Of a stretch of DNA of 64,000 nucleotides, positions 43,073 through 53,341 are shown in pieces. Source of the stretch: Pseudoduganella flava (lineage in GTDB: Bacteria; Pseudomonadota; Gammaproteobacteria; Burkholderiales; Burkholderiaceae_D); assembly GCF_007830495.1 (NCBI RefSeq), contig NZ_VLKW01000002.1, positions 864,099 through 928,098 of the forward strand. The letters are read 5' to 3'. The translations under genes and the position numbers were made by a program. The notes under the pieces were generated by a model. It was not told where the DNA came from, ran no database searches, and was given only the letters and a program-made list of their open reading frames with translations. How positions within the stretch are numbered: the first letter of the stretch is position 1; the number at the start of each line of letters is the position of its first letter.

Positions 43073-46000
43073 ATGAAGAAGAGAGCAAGCATTCCCCAGC
43101 CCACGGCCGCGGCGCGCGCCGTGTCGCTGGCCCTGGTATCGATGATGGCCGGCCCGGCGCTGGCGCAGCAGACCACGCCCCCTGCCGCGACCGCCACGGC
43201 GGACGACGGCGCCGTCGCCAAGGTGGTCGTGTCCACCCGGCGTTCGCAGCAATCGTCGATCGACCGCAAGAAGAACGCGGCGACGGCGATGGATTCGATC
43301 GTGGCCGAGGACGTGGGCTCGCTGCCGGACCGGAATATCGGCGAGGCGATCTCGCGAATGGCCGGTGTGGCGATCGACCGCGGCGAATACGGCGAGGGCG
43401 TCAGCCTGTCCGTGCGGGGCAACGGGCCGGGGCTGACGCGGGTGGAGCTGGACGGCATGTCGGTGCAGTCCGCCGGCGGCTCGGACCTGAACGGCGGCGG
43501 CGACGGGCGCGGCGTCGAGTTCCGCGCGCTGTCGGCGGACCTGATCAAGAGCGTCGACGTGATCAAGGGCCAGACGGCCGACATGGTGGAAGGCTCGCTG
43601 GGCGGCGGTATCCGCATCCAGACCCGCACGGGCCTCGATTTCAAGGAGCCTTACCTGTCCGTGCGCACGTCCGCCACGCAGCACAGCCTGAACGAGAAGT
43701 GGACGCCGGACCTGAGCCTGATCGGCGCGCGCCAGTTCGCGAGCGGGCGGCTGGGCATCGTCGTCAATGCGTCGTACCAGAAGCTGGACAACGAGGCGCA
43801 CCAGTTCCAGACGTCCGGCAACGGCCAGAACGGCTATGGGCGCTACGTGGACATCGACAATTCGCCGGAGAAGACGTTCACGTTCCAGCCCGGCGCGCTG
43901 GACATGTCGAACCCGGCGGCGACGCAGCCGACGGCCACGTTCGCGGACGCCAGCGGCCGCGTCATCTTCGCCGGCGCCACGCCGGTGGATCTGCTGCAGC
44001 GGGCTGCGGCGGCGCAAACCAAGCAGGATTGCTTCAGCGCGTTCCCGCAGTTCACCAAGGCGTCGGCGGCGCTGGCCGGGCTGTCCGCGTCGAACATCAA
44101 CAAGGCGATCGACCAGCGCGGCAACGAGCTGCTGACGTGCCTGAACCAGTGGAACGACTACAGCCCGCAGCTGCTGCGCTACTTCGTCAAGCGCCAGATC
44201 GACGAGCGCAAGAACCTGAACCTGCGCGCCGACTTCAAGGTGAACAACGATCTCACCGTGTACGCGAAGGGCTCCGTGACCCGACGCACGATCGACGACA
44301 ACTACATGACGTACAACCTGGGCCAGGTGGCCGTCAACGCCACCGGCAGCTACACGGATGCGGGCGGGCGGCGCGTCGCCATGCCGGGCTACTACACGCT
44401 GCCGAACAGCTATGGGCTGGGCGCTTCCGGCGCCGGCGTCGTGCAGGGCGCCGCCGTCAACTTCAATCCGGCCAGCGCGGTCGTCGACGGCACCCATCAT
44501 CTCACCAGCTTCGCACTGGACAACGGCGGCGCCGGCACGGACCAGATCCGCAACCTGATGGAGGAGAACACGAAATACCTGCAGTTCGGCGGCACGTTCA
44601 AGCGCGATGCGTGGACGGCGGAGCTGCTGGTCGGCGCATCGAAGTCGGACTTCCGCCGCGCCAATGCGCGCTGGTCGGTCGGCTTCGACTACGGCGCGGC
44701 GACGGCGACCGTGGGGCCGAACGGCACCTGGGGCTACACGTTCCCGAACGGCGGGGCGCCCGACAACGGCAACCCCGCCAACTACAACCGCACGGTGACC
44801 AGCACCGACCCGGCGATGCCCGTGACGACGAGCGACACGACGCTGCGCTGGCAAAGCCCGCTGATGCGCGAGCAGGAGGAGCAGACGGCGAAGCTGGACC
44901 TGTCATATGCGCTGCCGGACAAGATCCCCGTTTTCAAATACATCAAGGCGGGTTTCAACGTGCGCCGGGAGGGCCGCGATTCGTGGGGCGGCGGGGGTTA
45001 CACGGTGCGCACCGCGCAGGGCACCGAGGGGCAGCCGAACTACAGCCCGGCGATCACGGTGCCGAGCAACGACGTGCGCGACGTGATCCGCGGCTGCCAG
45101 GACACGCCGGGCTCGATCGGCACGGCCAACGCCTGCCGTTACGGCTTCACGCCGTCGGCCAGCCCGTCGCTGTCCGGCACTTACGTGCTGCCGATGCAGG
45201 ACTTCCAGAACCTGCTGGGCACCGTGATGACGTCGCCGGCGACGGCCACGCAGCTGTTCAACGGCGCATCGGGCCGGCCCGCCAATATGCTGGGCAACTG
45301 GAACCAGATCGACGTGCAGAAGGTGATCGACCTCCTGAAGCTGCCGAACTACGACTACCACTGCATGAAGGAGTGCCTGGGCAGCGACGGCAAGGTATAT
45401 GCCCAGCCGGTGTCGCGGGTGCGCGAGCGCACCGAGGCGTTCTACATCATGACGGACTTCGGCTTCGACACGCTGCCGTTCACGAACCGCGCGCTGCCGT
45501 TCGGCTGGGAGGTGGACGGCAATTTCGGCTACCGCTACGTGCGCCGCACGGTGACCGGCACGGGCAGCATGACGTTCCGCACGATCACGAAGACGCCGGC
45601 GTTCGACCCGGCCAACCCGGACGCCGCTGCCGGCATCGTCACCAATGCCGTAACGCAGAATACGACGATCGACGCGAAGAGCCACGTCTTCCTGCCCAGC
45701 TATAACGTGGGCCTGTGGCTGATGCCGAATCAACTGGTGCTGCGCTATAACGCCGCGAAGACGGTGGCGCTGCCGCCTGTCTCGCGGCTGCTGGCCGCCG
45801 GCACCTGCACGTACGACGAACGGGAGACGGGCGGCGTGGCGGGCGACGACGGCGACCTGTCCTGTAATACGGTGGGCAACCCGGGCCTGCAAGGACAGAG
45901 CAATTTCAACCAGAACCTGTCGGTCGAGTGGTACCCGAACCGCGACACGATGTTCACGGCGTCGGCCTACCGGCAGGAAGGGCGGATCGGCCCGAACAAG

Positions 46001-46684
46001 ACGACCGGCGTGTACGACGTGGCGCTGTTCAGCGGCTCGGACGCCGTCAACCCGGTGACGGGCGAGCCGCTGTCCGACATCCTGTTCGACTACACGACGT
46101 ACACGAACGGCCCGCCGGCCACCCGCACGGGCGTCGAGTTCTCGGCGCGCACGGCGTTCACGTTCCTGCCGTGGTACCTGCGCTACACGGGCATCGACGC
46201 GAACTACACGCGCCAGAAATCCAAAATGGAGCAGGCGATGATCGACCCGCTGACGGGCGCCGCGCAGCCGCAGTCGGGCGAACCGAAGTACTCGTACAAC
46301 CTGGCCCTGTGGTACGACGACGGCCGGCTGGCCGCGCGCGTCGCGGTGCAGGCGGTGGCGTCGATCTACGGCTGCACGGCGCCGTGCGGCGGCACGGGCA
46401 CGGGCCTGAACTCGTACCCCGCATTCAACGTGAACGCGTCGACGGCGCTGCCGTGGAACCCGGGCACGGCGAACGTCAAGGACGCCACCCGCTTCATCGA
46501 CGCGCGGCTGTCGTACAAATGGACGCCGAGCCTGGAGCTGTTCGTCGAAGGGCGCAACCTGTCGAACCAGACGCAGACCAACAGCATCGCGTCGAGCGCG
46601 TACGCGGACGGCACGCCGAACCTGCAGAACTACGCGTATGCGGGACGGCGCGTCACGGTGGGACTGATCTACCGGAACCTGTAA
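43073..46684 (+). CDS. TonB-dependent receptor, paralogue of the STN-type receptor but without STN
   Basis: 1203 residues from the ATG at 43073 (GGAG upstream). Signal peptide 1-30 (MMAGPALAQQ). VVVSTRR precedes the plug (DSIVAEDVGSLPDRNIGE). The barrel ends VTVGLIYRNL. It shares long runs with the neighbouring STN receptor, including CLNQWNDYSPQLLRY, CMKECLGSDGK (near 764) and CTYDERETGG, and the same paired cysteines in loops. It lacks the STN domain, so it cannot signal through FecR by the known route, but its promoter faces the sigma operon and it may be a sigma target. It probably imports a related oligosaccharide. Confidence 0.92.
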   Translation: MKKRASIPQPTAAARAVSLALVSMMAGPALAQQTTPPAATATADDGAVAKVVVSTRRSQQSSIDRKKNAATAMDSIVAEDVGSLPDRNIGEAISRMAGVAIDRGEYGEGVSLSVRGNGPGLTRVELDGMSVQSAGGSDLNGGGDGRGVEFRALSADLIKSVDVIKGQTADMVEGSLGGGIRIQTRTGLDFKEPYLSVRTSATQHSLNEKWTPDLSLIGARQFASGRLGIVVNASYQKLDNEAHQFQTSGNGQNGYGRYVDIDNSPEKTFTFQPGALDMSNPAATQPTATFADASGRVIFAGATPVDLLQRAAAAQTKQDCFSAFPQFTKASAALAGLSASNINKAIDQRGNELLTCLNQWNDYSPQLLRYFVKRQIDERKNLNLRADFKVNNDLTVYAKGSVTRRTIDDNYMTYNLGQVAVNATGSYTDAGGRRVAMPGYYTLPNSYGLGASGAGVVQGAAVNFNPASAVVDGTHHLTSFALDNGGAGTDQIRNLMEENTKYLQFGGTFKRDAWTAELLVGASKSDFRRANARWSVGFDYGAATATVGPNGTWGYTFPNGGAPDNGNPANYNRTVTSTDPAMPVTTSDTTLRWQSPLMREQEEQTAKLDLSYALPDKIPVFKYIKAGFNVRREGRDSWGGGGYTVRTAQGTEGQPNYSPAITVPSNDVRDVIRGCQDTPGSIGTANACRYGFTPSASPSLSGTYVLPMQDFQNLLGTVMTSPATATQLFNGASGRPANMLGNWNQIDVQKVIDLLKLPNYDYHCMKECLGSDGKVYAQPVSRVRERTEAFYIMTDFGFDTLPFTNRALPFGWEVDGNFGYRYVRRTVTGTGSMTFRTITKTPAFDPANPDAAAGIVTNAVTQNTTIDAKSHVFLPSYNVGLWLMPNQLVLRYNAAKTVALPPVSRLLAAGTCTYDERETGGVAGDDGDLSCNTVGNPGLQGQSNFNQNLSVEWYPNRDTMFTASAYRQEGRIGPNKTTGVYDVALFSGSDAVNPVTGEPLSDILFDYTTYTNGPPATRTGVEFSARTAFTFLPWYLRYTGIDANYTRQKSKMEQAMIDPLTGAAQPQSGEPKYSYNLALWYDDGRLAARVAVQAVASIYGCTAPCGGTGTGLNSYPAFNVNASTALPWNPGTANVKDATRFIDARLSYKWTPSLELFVEGRNLSNQTQTNSIASSAYADGTPNLQNYAYAGRRVTVGLIYRNL

Positions 46685-46716
46685 CACGACATCTCCGCCC
46701 GCCCGTCGGGTTTTTC

Positions 46717-46742
46717 GCGCGGCCGCTGGCCGCGCTTTTTTT
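46717..46742 (+). terminator. Rho-independent terminator behind the TonB receptor
   Basis: Perfect 8-bp stem GCGCGGCC / GGCCGCGC with loop GCT, followed by seven T residues, 33 bases after the receptor stop. Confidence 0.9.
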
Positions 46743-46795
46743 GGCGCTGTTCGCATTAAGTCCGCTTGACGGGGGCCACGAAACCTTTTGCTGGG

Positions 46796-47866
46796 AATGC
46801 TGTCACCTCTGACGTTGCTCCGGCGCTACCGCCAGCCTGAGCCAATGTGCTGCCGCCGTGGCCTTGCCGTCGTCGAGTACGCGCTGCCAGCCGGAATAAT
46901 TGGCGAGGTAGCGGCTGGCCACGCCGCAGAAGCGCCGCAACCAGGTTTTGAAGCGGCCATGCCAGCCGTTGACGCCGTTCAGGTGAATGGCGCCGTGCCC
47001 GTGTTCGCCACTGCGCACGTTGATGGCCTCGTGGCTGATGCTTGCCTGCCGTGCGAATGACGCAAACGCCTGCGCGCCATCGCTGACCAGCAGCGCGTCC
47101 TTCGCCAACACGGATTTCAGGTAGCGCAGCAGGCGCGCGGCAGTGGACTGGCCGCGGCCGGCATGAAACTCATGCGTCGTCTTGCCGCGATCACGTGCCA
47201 CCAGGATGCAGTCATGCTGGTCGTTGACACCACGCCGGGTCGCCCTTCCACCACGCCGGCGCGGCGGGCGATCCAGGTGCCGCGAACCCTTCTGGGATTC
47301 GAGCACGTAGGTTTCATCCGCTTCGACAATCCCCTGTAGCTTCGGCGGCTGGTCGCGACGCACGGCGGAAAGAAAGCGGTGCCGCCAGCGAAAGCTGGTG
47401 GACTTCGCCACCGCGACCCGTTCGGCCGACGCTCGCAGCGTGCGCGAATCGATCAGGCATTCCAGATACGGCAGCCATTTGTCGCGGTGCCGCAAGCGCG
47501 CCAATGGCGTCCCGGTCAGCGCATTGAAACTGCGTCCGCAGACAAGGCACCGATAGCGTTGCAGCCCATCGGCGTGACCGCAGCGGTAGCAGCGCTCGTT
47601 GCCGCAATGCGGGCAAGATGACCGGCCTTTCATTTGCTCGATCAACTGGCAGCACCGGCCCGGTGCTTCCATTGCCGCGAGCCACTCGCGCACGCAGGCC
47701 ACCTCGTCTGGGGACAACGGCAACTGCGCCAGTGCCCCAAATAGCATGCGGAAGTCCAGCGTGAGAATGTCGAACTGCGCCTCCATCCCGCCCATGGTTG
47801 TGCCCTCCTGATGAAGAGAGTGACGGCACCCCGATGAGGTACCTCAACAACAGGTCAGACAGCATT
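46796..47866 (-). mobile_element. IS1595-family insertion sequence, ends approximate
   Basis: The transposase gene is bounded by inverted AATGCTGTC (46796-46804) and GACAGCATT (47858-47866); weaker similarity extends on both sides, so the true tips may lie a few bases farther out. No target duplication could be recognised. It sits between the receptor's terminator and the gal operon promoter. Confidence 0.6.
46803..47795 (-). CDS. IS1595-family transposase
   Basis: 330 residues, intact. A zinc ribbon (CPHCGNERCYRCGHADGLQR with YRCLVCGRSF) lies at about 61-91. The ISXO2-type DDE domain follows: GIVEADETYVLESQKG (first Asp), LLVSDGAQAFASFA (second Asp) and VNGWHGRFKTWLRRFCGVASRYL, the family's C-terminal signature. 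The stop codon overlaps the left inverted repeat. The upstream in-frame sequence beyond the chosen start is not supported. It appears capable of transposition. Confidence 0.92.
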   Translation of the reverse strand: MGGMEAQFDILTLDFRMLFGALAQLPLSPDEVACVREWLAAMEAPGRCCQLIEQMKGRSSCPHCGNERCYRCGHADGLQRYRCLVCGRSFNALTGTPLARLRHRDKWLPYLECLIDSRTLRASAERVAVAKSTSFRWRHRFLSAVRRDQPPKLQGIVEADETYVLESQKGSRHLDRPPRRRGGRATRRGVNDQHDCILVARDRGKTTHEFHAGRGQSTAARLLRYLKSVLAKDALLVSDGAQAFASFARQASISHEAINVRSGEHGHGAIHLNGVNGWHGRFKTWLRRFCGVASRYLANYSGWQRVLDDGKATAAAHWLRLAVAPEQRQR

Positions 47867-48309
47867 GAGCGGAAGAAGTTCCCCGACTTTGCGCGAACAG
47901 CGCCCTTTTATTGGGGAAAACCGGGAGCAAACCCCTGTTTTGAAGCAATATTTCCAAAAATCGGCGTCAGACCCCGATTCTGAGCAACATTTGGGGCAGG
48001 CCATTTCCAGCGCGGGCTGCGTAGTAGTTTTACATCTCGACGGCCTGAAATCGACTTCAAACGTCTGCCGGTTACCTCTTTTTTGTGTCTTGATTGTAAT
48101 CTTGCATGCTATAGTTAGCGCTATCGCAACAAAGATCAAAAGCAATCAACTTGGTGATTGTTTCGTGACGCGATCGTCGATGGGTGTGCTGGCTGGTGCA
48201 TTCTGTCGCCGCATGGGGAATGGCGCCGGCGCACGCCGGGGTCAATAAAAGAAGCAGGGCGCCGCACACGGCCGTCCTATTATCAGAGACACACTCACAG
48301 CACATTCCG
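47796..48309. other. Gene-free region holding the IS right end and the galactose operon promoter
   Basis: 514 bases. 47796-47870 belongs to the insertion sequence end. 47880-48060 is moderately A+T-rich with a TCAGACCCC fragment like the repeats elsewhere in the window, and no gene. 48090-48130 carries the promoter and operator. The 180 bases from there to the symporter start form a long 5' leader without a recognised riboswitch; a frame starting at 48184 lacks protein character. Confidence 0.55.
48090..48130 (+). promoter_or_regulatory. Galactose operon promoter with overlapping LacI-type operator
   Basis: TTGATT (48090-48095) and an extended -10, TGCTATAGT (48107-48115), are separated by a short 14-base spacer. 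The near-perfect palindrome GTTAGCGCTATC (48114-48125) starts within the -10, and GCAAC follows directly. The layout matches the GH2 promoter. A bound repressor would block RNA polymerase. Confidence 0.6.
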
Positions 48310-49980
48310 ATGAACCATTTCTCAACACTCGACACACTGGTCTTCCTGTTCTACTTCGTCGTCATCTCCGGCTATGGCCTGTGGGTGTACCGCAAGAAGA
48401 AGGGCACCTCCGGCCAGGCATCGCATGATTACTTCCTGGCTGAAGGCTCGCTGACGTGGTGGGCCATCGGCGCATCGCTGATCGCTTCGAACATCTCCGC
48501 TGAGCAGTTCATCGGCATGAGCGGCTCGGGCTACAAGATCGGCATGGCGATCGCCGTGTACGAGCTGATGGCCGCCGCCACGCTCGTCATCGTCGCCGTG
48601 TTCTTCATGCCCGTCTACCTGAAGAACAAGATCTACACGATGCCGCAGTTCCTCGAGCAGCGCTACGGCAAGGCCGTGGCGACGACGATGGCGCTGTTCT
48701 GGCTCGGCCTGTACGTGGTCGTCAACCTGACTTCGATCCTGTACCTGGGCGCGCTGGCGATCTCCAGCGTCGCGGGCCTGAACGTGTTTGCGTGCATGAT
48801 CTTCCTCGCCGTGTTCGCCGCCATCATCACGCTGGGCGGCATGAAGGTGATCGGTTATACGGACGTGATCCAGGTGCTGTGCCTCGTCGTCGGCGGCCTC
48901 GTCACGACGTGGATCGCGCTGGACCTCGTGGCCGCGCTGGGCGGCAAGCACGGTTCGTTGGCCGGTGCGAGCGAGCTGTTCGTGCGGGCCGGCGAGCACT
49001 TCGACATGGTGCTGTCGCGCGATAACCCGAACTACATGGACCTGCCGGGCCTGTCGACGTTGATCGGCGGCATGTGGATCGTCAACCTGAACTACTGGGG
49101 CTGCAACCAGTACATCACGCAGCGCGCGCTGGGCGCGGACCTGAAGACGGCCCGCAAAGGCCTGCTGTTCGCCGCCTTCCTGAAGCTGCTGATGCCCGTC
49201 ATCGTCGTGCTGCCCGGTATCGCCGCGTTCGCGCTGGACAAGTCCGGCGCGCTGGGCGATTCGATGCGCGTCGGCGGCGAGCTGAACCCGGACCGCGCCT
49301 ACCCGACCCTGCTGGCCATGCTGCCGAGCGGCATCAAGGGCATCGCGTTTGCCGCACTGACGGCCGCCGTCGTCGCTTCGCTGGCCGGCAAGGCCAACAG
49401 TATCGCGACGATCTTCACGCTGGACATCTACAAGCACCACTTCAACAAGAACGCCACCGAGCAGAAGATGGTGTGGATCGGCCGCCTGACCGTGCTGGCC
49501 GCCATCGCGATCGCCGTGCTGATCGCGCCGTTCATGGGCATCGACAAGAAGGGCGGCTTCGCCTACATCCAGGAATACACGGGCTTTGTATCGCCGGGCA
49601 TCCTGGCGATGTTCCTGCTGGGCTTCTTCTGGAAGAAAACCACCCAGGCCGCGGCCATGTTCGCGACGATCGGCGGCCTCGTGTTCTCGATCATTTTGAA
49701 GTTCCTGCCTGGCATGATGAACCTGGCGTTCCTGGCACCGATCGGCTTTGCCGTCGACAACGGCACGGGCGTCTACGAGATTCCGTTCCTCGACCGCATG
49801 TTCATCGTGTTCTGGGTCGTCGTGGCCGGCATGGTAGTGATCAGCAAGACGGGCGAGCGCAAGGCCACGGCGAAGCCGCTGCACGTGGACACGAGCCTGT
49901 TCCGTGTCGACGGCGCGTTCGCGCTGGGTTCCGTCGTCATCTGCGTGCTGCTTGCCGGCATCTATGGAGCGTGGTGGTAA
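48310..49980 (+). CDS. Sodium/sugar symporter of the SSS (SGLT) family, probably galactose
   Basis: 556 residues from the ATG at 48310, about fourteen membrane segments. GASLIASNISAEQFIGMSGSGYKIG near residue 55 (cut here to its core ASNISAEQFIGMSGSG) and the later GMWIVNLNYWGCNQYITQRAL are strong matches to vSGLT-type transporters, with the sugar-binding Gln and Tyr/Asn region visible. AALTAAVVASLAGKANS carries the Na2-site serines. It imports a hexose with Na+. It heads the operon with galT and galK, so galactose is the likely substrate. Confidence 0.92.
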   Translation: MNHFSTLDTLVFLFYFVVISGYGLWVYRKKKGTSGQASHDYFLAEGSLTWWAIGASLIASNISAEQFIGMSGSGYKIGMAIAVYELMAAATLVIVAVFFMPVYLKNKIYTMPQFLEQRYGKAVATTMALFWLGLYVVVNLTSILYLGALAISSVAGLNVFACMIFLAVFAAIITLGGMKVIGYTDVIQVLCLVVGGLVTTWIALDLVAALGGKHGSLAGASELFVRAGEHFDMVLSRDNPNYMDLPGLSTLIGGMWIVNLNYWGCNQYITQRALGADLKTARKGLLFAAFLKLLMPVIVVLPGIAAFALDKSGALGDSMRVGGELNPDRAYPTLLAMLPSGIKGIAFAALTAAVVASLAGKANSIATIFTLDIYKHHFNKNATEQKMVWIGRLTVLAAIAIAVLIAPFMGIDKKGGFAYIQEYTGFVSPGILAMFLLGFFWKKTTQAAAMFATIGGLVFSIILKFLPGMMNLAFLAPIGFAVDNGTGVYEIPFLDRMFIVFWVVVAGMVVISKTGERKATAKPLHVDTSLFRVDGAFALGSVVICVLLAGIYGAWW

Positions 49981-50092
49981 GCCCCGCCGTCGTTCACCGC
50001 GCGGCCTGACCCGCGCACGTCTCGCGGCGCGGCCTTCATGATGGCGTTCAAGGCGCTATCATTCGGGTCGTGCCCGGTCTTTTCCTCACGGT

Positions 50093-51228
<1,136 letters not shown>

Positions 51229-51240
51229 CAAGAGTAAGCA

Positions 51241-52404
51241 ATGACTGAATCGTTGATTTCCAAAACCCGGGCCGTCTTCGAAAGCACGTTCGGCGCGGCG
51301 CCCACGCTGGTCGTGCAGGCGCCCGGCCGCGTGAACCTGATCGGCGAACACACCGACTACAACGACGGCTTCGTGCTGCCGGCAGCGATCGACTACCAGA
51401 CGGTGATCAGCGCGCGCCGCCGCGACGACCAGGTCGTGCGCATCGTCGCCGCCGACTACGGCAACGCGGAAGACCAGTTCGCGCTGGACGCGCCGATCGA
51501 GCGCCTGAAGGAGCCGATGTGGGCGAACTACGTGCGCGGCGTGATCCGCGTGCTGGTCGAACGCGGCCTGCCGATGCGCGGCATGGACATGGTCGTCTCC
51601 GGCAACGTGCCGCAGGGCGCGGGGCTGTCGTCGTCCGCATCGCTGTCCGTGGCCGTCGGCCGGCTGTTCGCCACGCTGCCCGGCTTTGAAGGCGTGTCGC
51701 CGGTGGACATCGCGCTGATCGCGCAGCGCGCCGAGAACGACTTCGTCGGCACCAAGTGCGGCAACATGGACCAGATCATCTCGGCCACGGGCCTGGAAGG
51801 CCACGCCGTGATGATCGACTGTCGCTCGCTGGAAACGCGCCCGGTACCGATCCCGGCCGGCGCGGCGATCATGATCTTCAACTCGAACGTCAAGCGCGGC
51901 CTCGTCGACAGCGAGTACAACACCCGCCGCGCCCAGTGCGAACAGGTGGCGCGCCACTTCGGCGTCGCAGCGCTGCGCGACGTCGACATGCAGATGCTGG
52001 ACGCGCGCGGCGGCGAGCTCGATGCGATGGCACTGCGCCGCGCCCGGCACGTCGTCACGGAAAACGCCCGCGTGCTGGCAGCGGCCGACGCGCTGGCGCA
52101 GGGCGACCTGGCGCGGATGGGCGAGCTGATGGCGGCGTCGCACGTATCGATGCGCGACGACTTCGAGATCACCGTTCCGCTGATCGACCAGCTGGTGGAC
52201 ATCGTCAAGCAGGTGATCGGCACGCAAGGCGGCGTGCGGATGACGGGCGGCGGCTTCGGCGGCTGCGTCGTCGCGCTGGTGCCGGAAGCACTCGTCGAAC
52301 CGGTGCGCGCCGCCGTGCTGAAGGAATACCCAGGCCCGGACGGCCAGGGCGCGACGATCTACGTCTGCCGCGCCTCGGCGGGTGCCGGCGTGGTCAACGG
52401 CTGA
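51241..52404 (+). CDS. galK: Galactokinase
   Basis: 387 residues, full family length. [19 protein letters not shown] near residue 25 is the galactokinase signature, [20 protein letters not shown] near 122 is the GHMP ATP loop, and [14 protein letters not shown] near 335 is the third GHMP motif. [14 protein letters not shown] has the catalytic Asp. It phosphorylates galactose at C1. It is 13 bases downstream of galT and its stop is followed by palindromic repeats. Confidence 0.97.
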   Translation: MTESLISKTRAVFESTFGAAPTLVVQAPGRVNLIGEHTDYNDGFVLPAAIDYQTVISARRRDDQVVRIVAADYGNAEDQFALDAPIERLKEPMWANYVRGVIRVLVERGLPMRGMDMVVSGNVPQGAGLSSSASLSVAVGRLFATLPGFEGVSPVDIALIAQRAENDFVGTKCGNMDQIISATGLEGHAVMIDCRSLETRPVPIPAGAAIMIFNSNVKRGLVDSEYNTRRAQCEQVARHFGVAALRDVDMQMLDARGGELDAMALRRARHVVTENARVLAAADALAQGDLARMGELMAASHVSMRDDFEITVPLIDQLVDIVKQVIGTQGGVRMTGGGFGGCVVALVPEALVEPVRAAVLKEYPGPDGQGATIYVCRASAGAGVVNG

Positions 52405-52415
52405 CGCCACGGACG

Positions 52416-52458
52416 AGCTCGTGTCCCTCTAGGGTCAGACCCCAGAAGGACACGAGCT
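52416..52458. repeat. Palindromic repeat with GGGTCAGACCCC-type core
   Basis: AGCTCGTGTCC (52416-52426) pairs perfectly with GGACACGAGCT (52448-52458) around a TAGGGTCAGACCCCA core. It lies just behind galK and may serve as its 3' end. Confidence 0.8.
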
Positions 52459-52473
52459 GGTCAGTAAGCACTG

Positions 52474-52524
52474 CCGAGCTCGTGTCCACCATGGGGTCAA
52501 CCCTGAAAAAGGACACGGGCTCGG
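52474..52524. repeat. Second palindromic repeat behind galK
   Basis: CCGAGCTCGTGTCC (52474-52487) pairs with GGACACGGGCTCGG (52511-52524) with one mismatch; the core is ACCATGGGGTCAACCC followed by five A. It is a diverged sibling of the preceding element and lies between convergent genes. Confidence 0.8.
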
Positions 52525-52548
52525 CTGTCCCTTGCGTGCCTCCGGCGC

Positions 52549-53298
52549 CTACCGCCCGCCGGACACGTCGATCACCGTGCCCGTCGTGTACGATGCCTCG
52601 TCCGACACCAGCCACATCACCGCATTGGCCACCTCGGCCGGCTCACCGCCGCGCCCCAGCGGTACCGATGGGGCCAGCCGCGCCACGCGGCCGGGTTCTC
52701 CACCCGAGGCGTGCATGTCCGTCAGGATCAGCCCTGGCCGCACACCGTTGACGCGGATCCCTTCGCCCGCCACTTCCTTCGCCAGCCCGATCGTCAGCGC
52801 ATCGAGCGCCGCTTTCGATGCCGCGTAATCGACGTACTCGTTCGGCGATCCCAGCACCGCTGCGCGCGACGAGACGTTGACGATCGCGCCGCCGCTGCCG
52901 CCATGCCGCGTCGACATCCGCCGCACCGCTTCGCGCGCGCACAGGAAGCTGCCGGTAACGTTGGTGGCGAAGATGGCGTTGATGCGTGCGGCGCTGATGT
53001 CCTCGACGCGCGTCTGCCGTGCCAGGATGCCGGCGTTGTTGACGAGCGCATCGAGCCGGCCGTAGCGCGCGTCGACGGCGGCAAACAGCGCTTCGACCTG
53101 GGCTTCGTCCGCGACATCGGCTTGCAGCGCGCACGCCGTCCCGCCCGCCGCCGCGATGCGTTCGACGAGGCCGTGCGCGGCATCGGCGTCGGCGCGGTAG
53201 TTGATGCAGACGCGGTAGCCGCGCTGCGCGGCGAGCAGCGCGATGGCGGCGCCGATGCCCCGGCCGGCGCCGGTGACGAGGATGGTTTTCTGGCTCAT
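52549..53298 (-). CDS. Short-chain dehydrogenase/reductase
   Basis: 249 residues from the ATG at 53298. TGAGRGIG near residue 9 binds the cofactor, NNAGIL near 88 stabilises it, and the Ser-Tyr-Lys triad is in VNVSSRAAVLG and YVDYAASKAALD (YxxxK). The C-terminus YTTGTVIDVSGGR is typical of classical SDRs with full NAD(P) folds. The cytoplasmic oxidoreductase acts on an unknown alcohol or sugar. It begins 43 bases behind the GH115 gene on the same strand, so both may be one transcript. Confidence 0.92.
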   Translation of the reverse strand: MSQKTILVTGAGRGIGAAIALLAAQRGYRVCINYRADADAAHGLVERIAAAGGTACALQADVADEAQVEALFAAVDARYGRLDALVNNAGILARQTRVEDISAARINAIFATNVTGSFLCAREAVRRMSTRHGGSGGAIVNVSSRAAVLGSPNEYVDYAASKAALDALTIGLAKEVAGEGIRVNGVRPGLILTDMHASGGEPGRVARLAPSVPLGRGGEPAEVANAVMWLVSDEASYTTGTVIDVSGGR

Positions 53299-53341
53299 GC
53301 GATCTCCTGGCGGTCGACAGCCGCCATCGTACCAGCGCGCG

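Noticed and set aside
48121..48309. Riboswitch in the long leader of the galactose operon
   Set aside because: No conserved aptamer-like helices were recognised; the leader was only noted as long.
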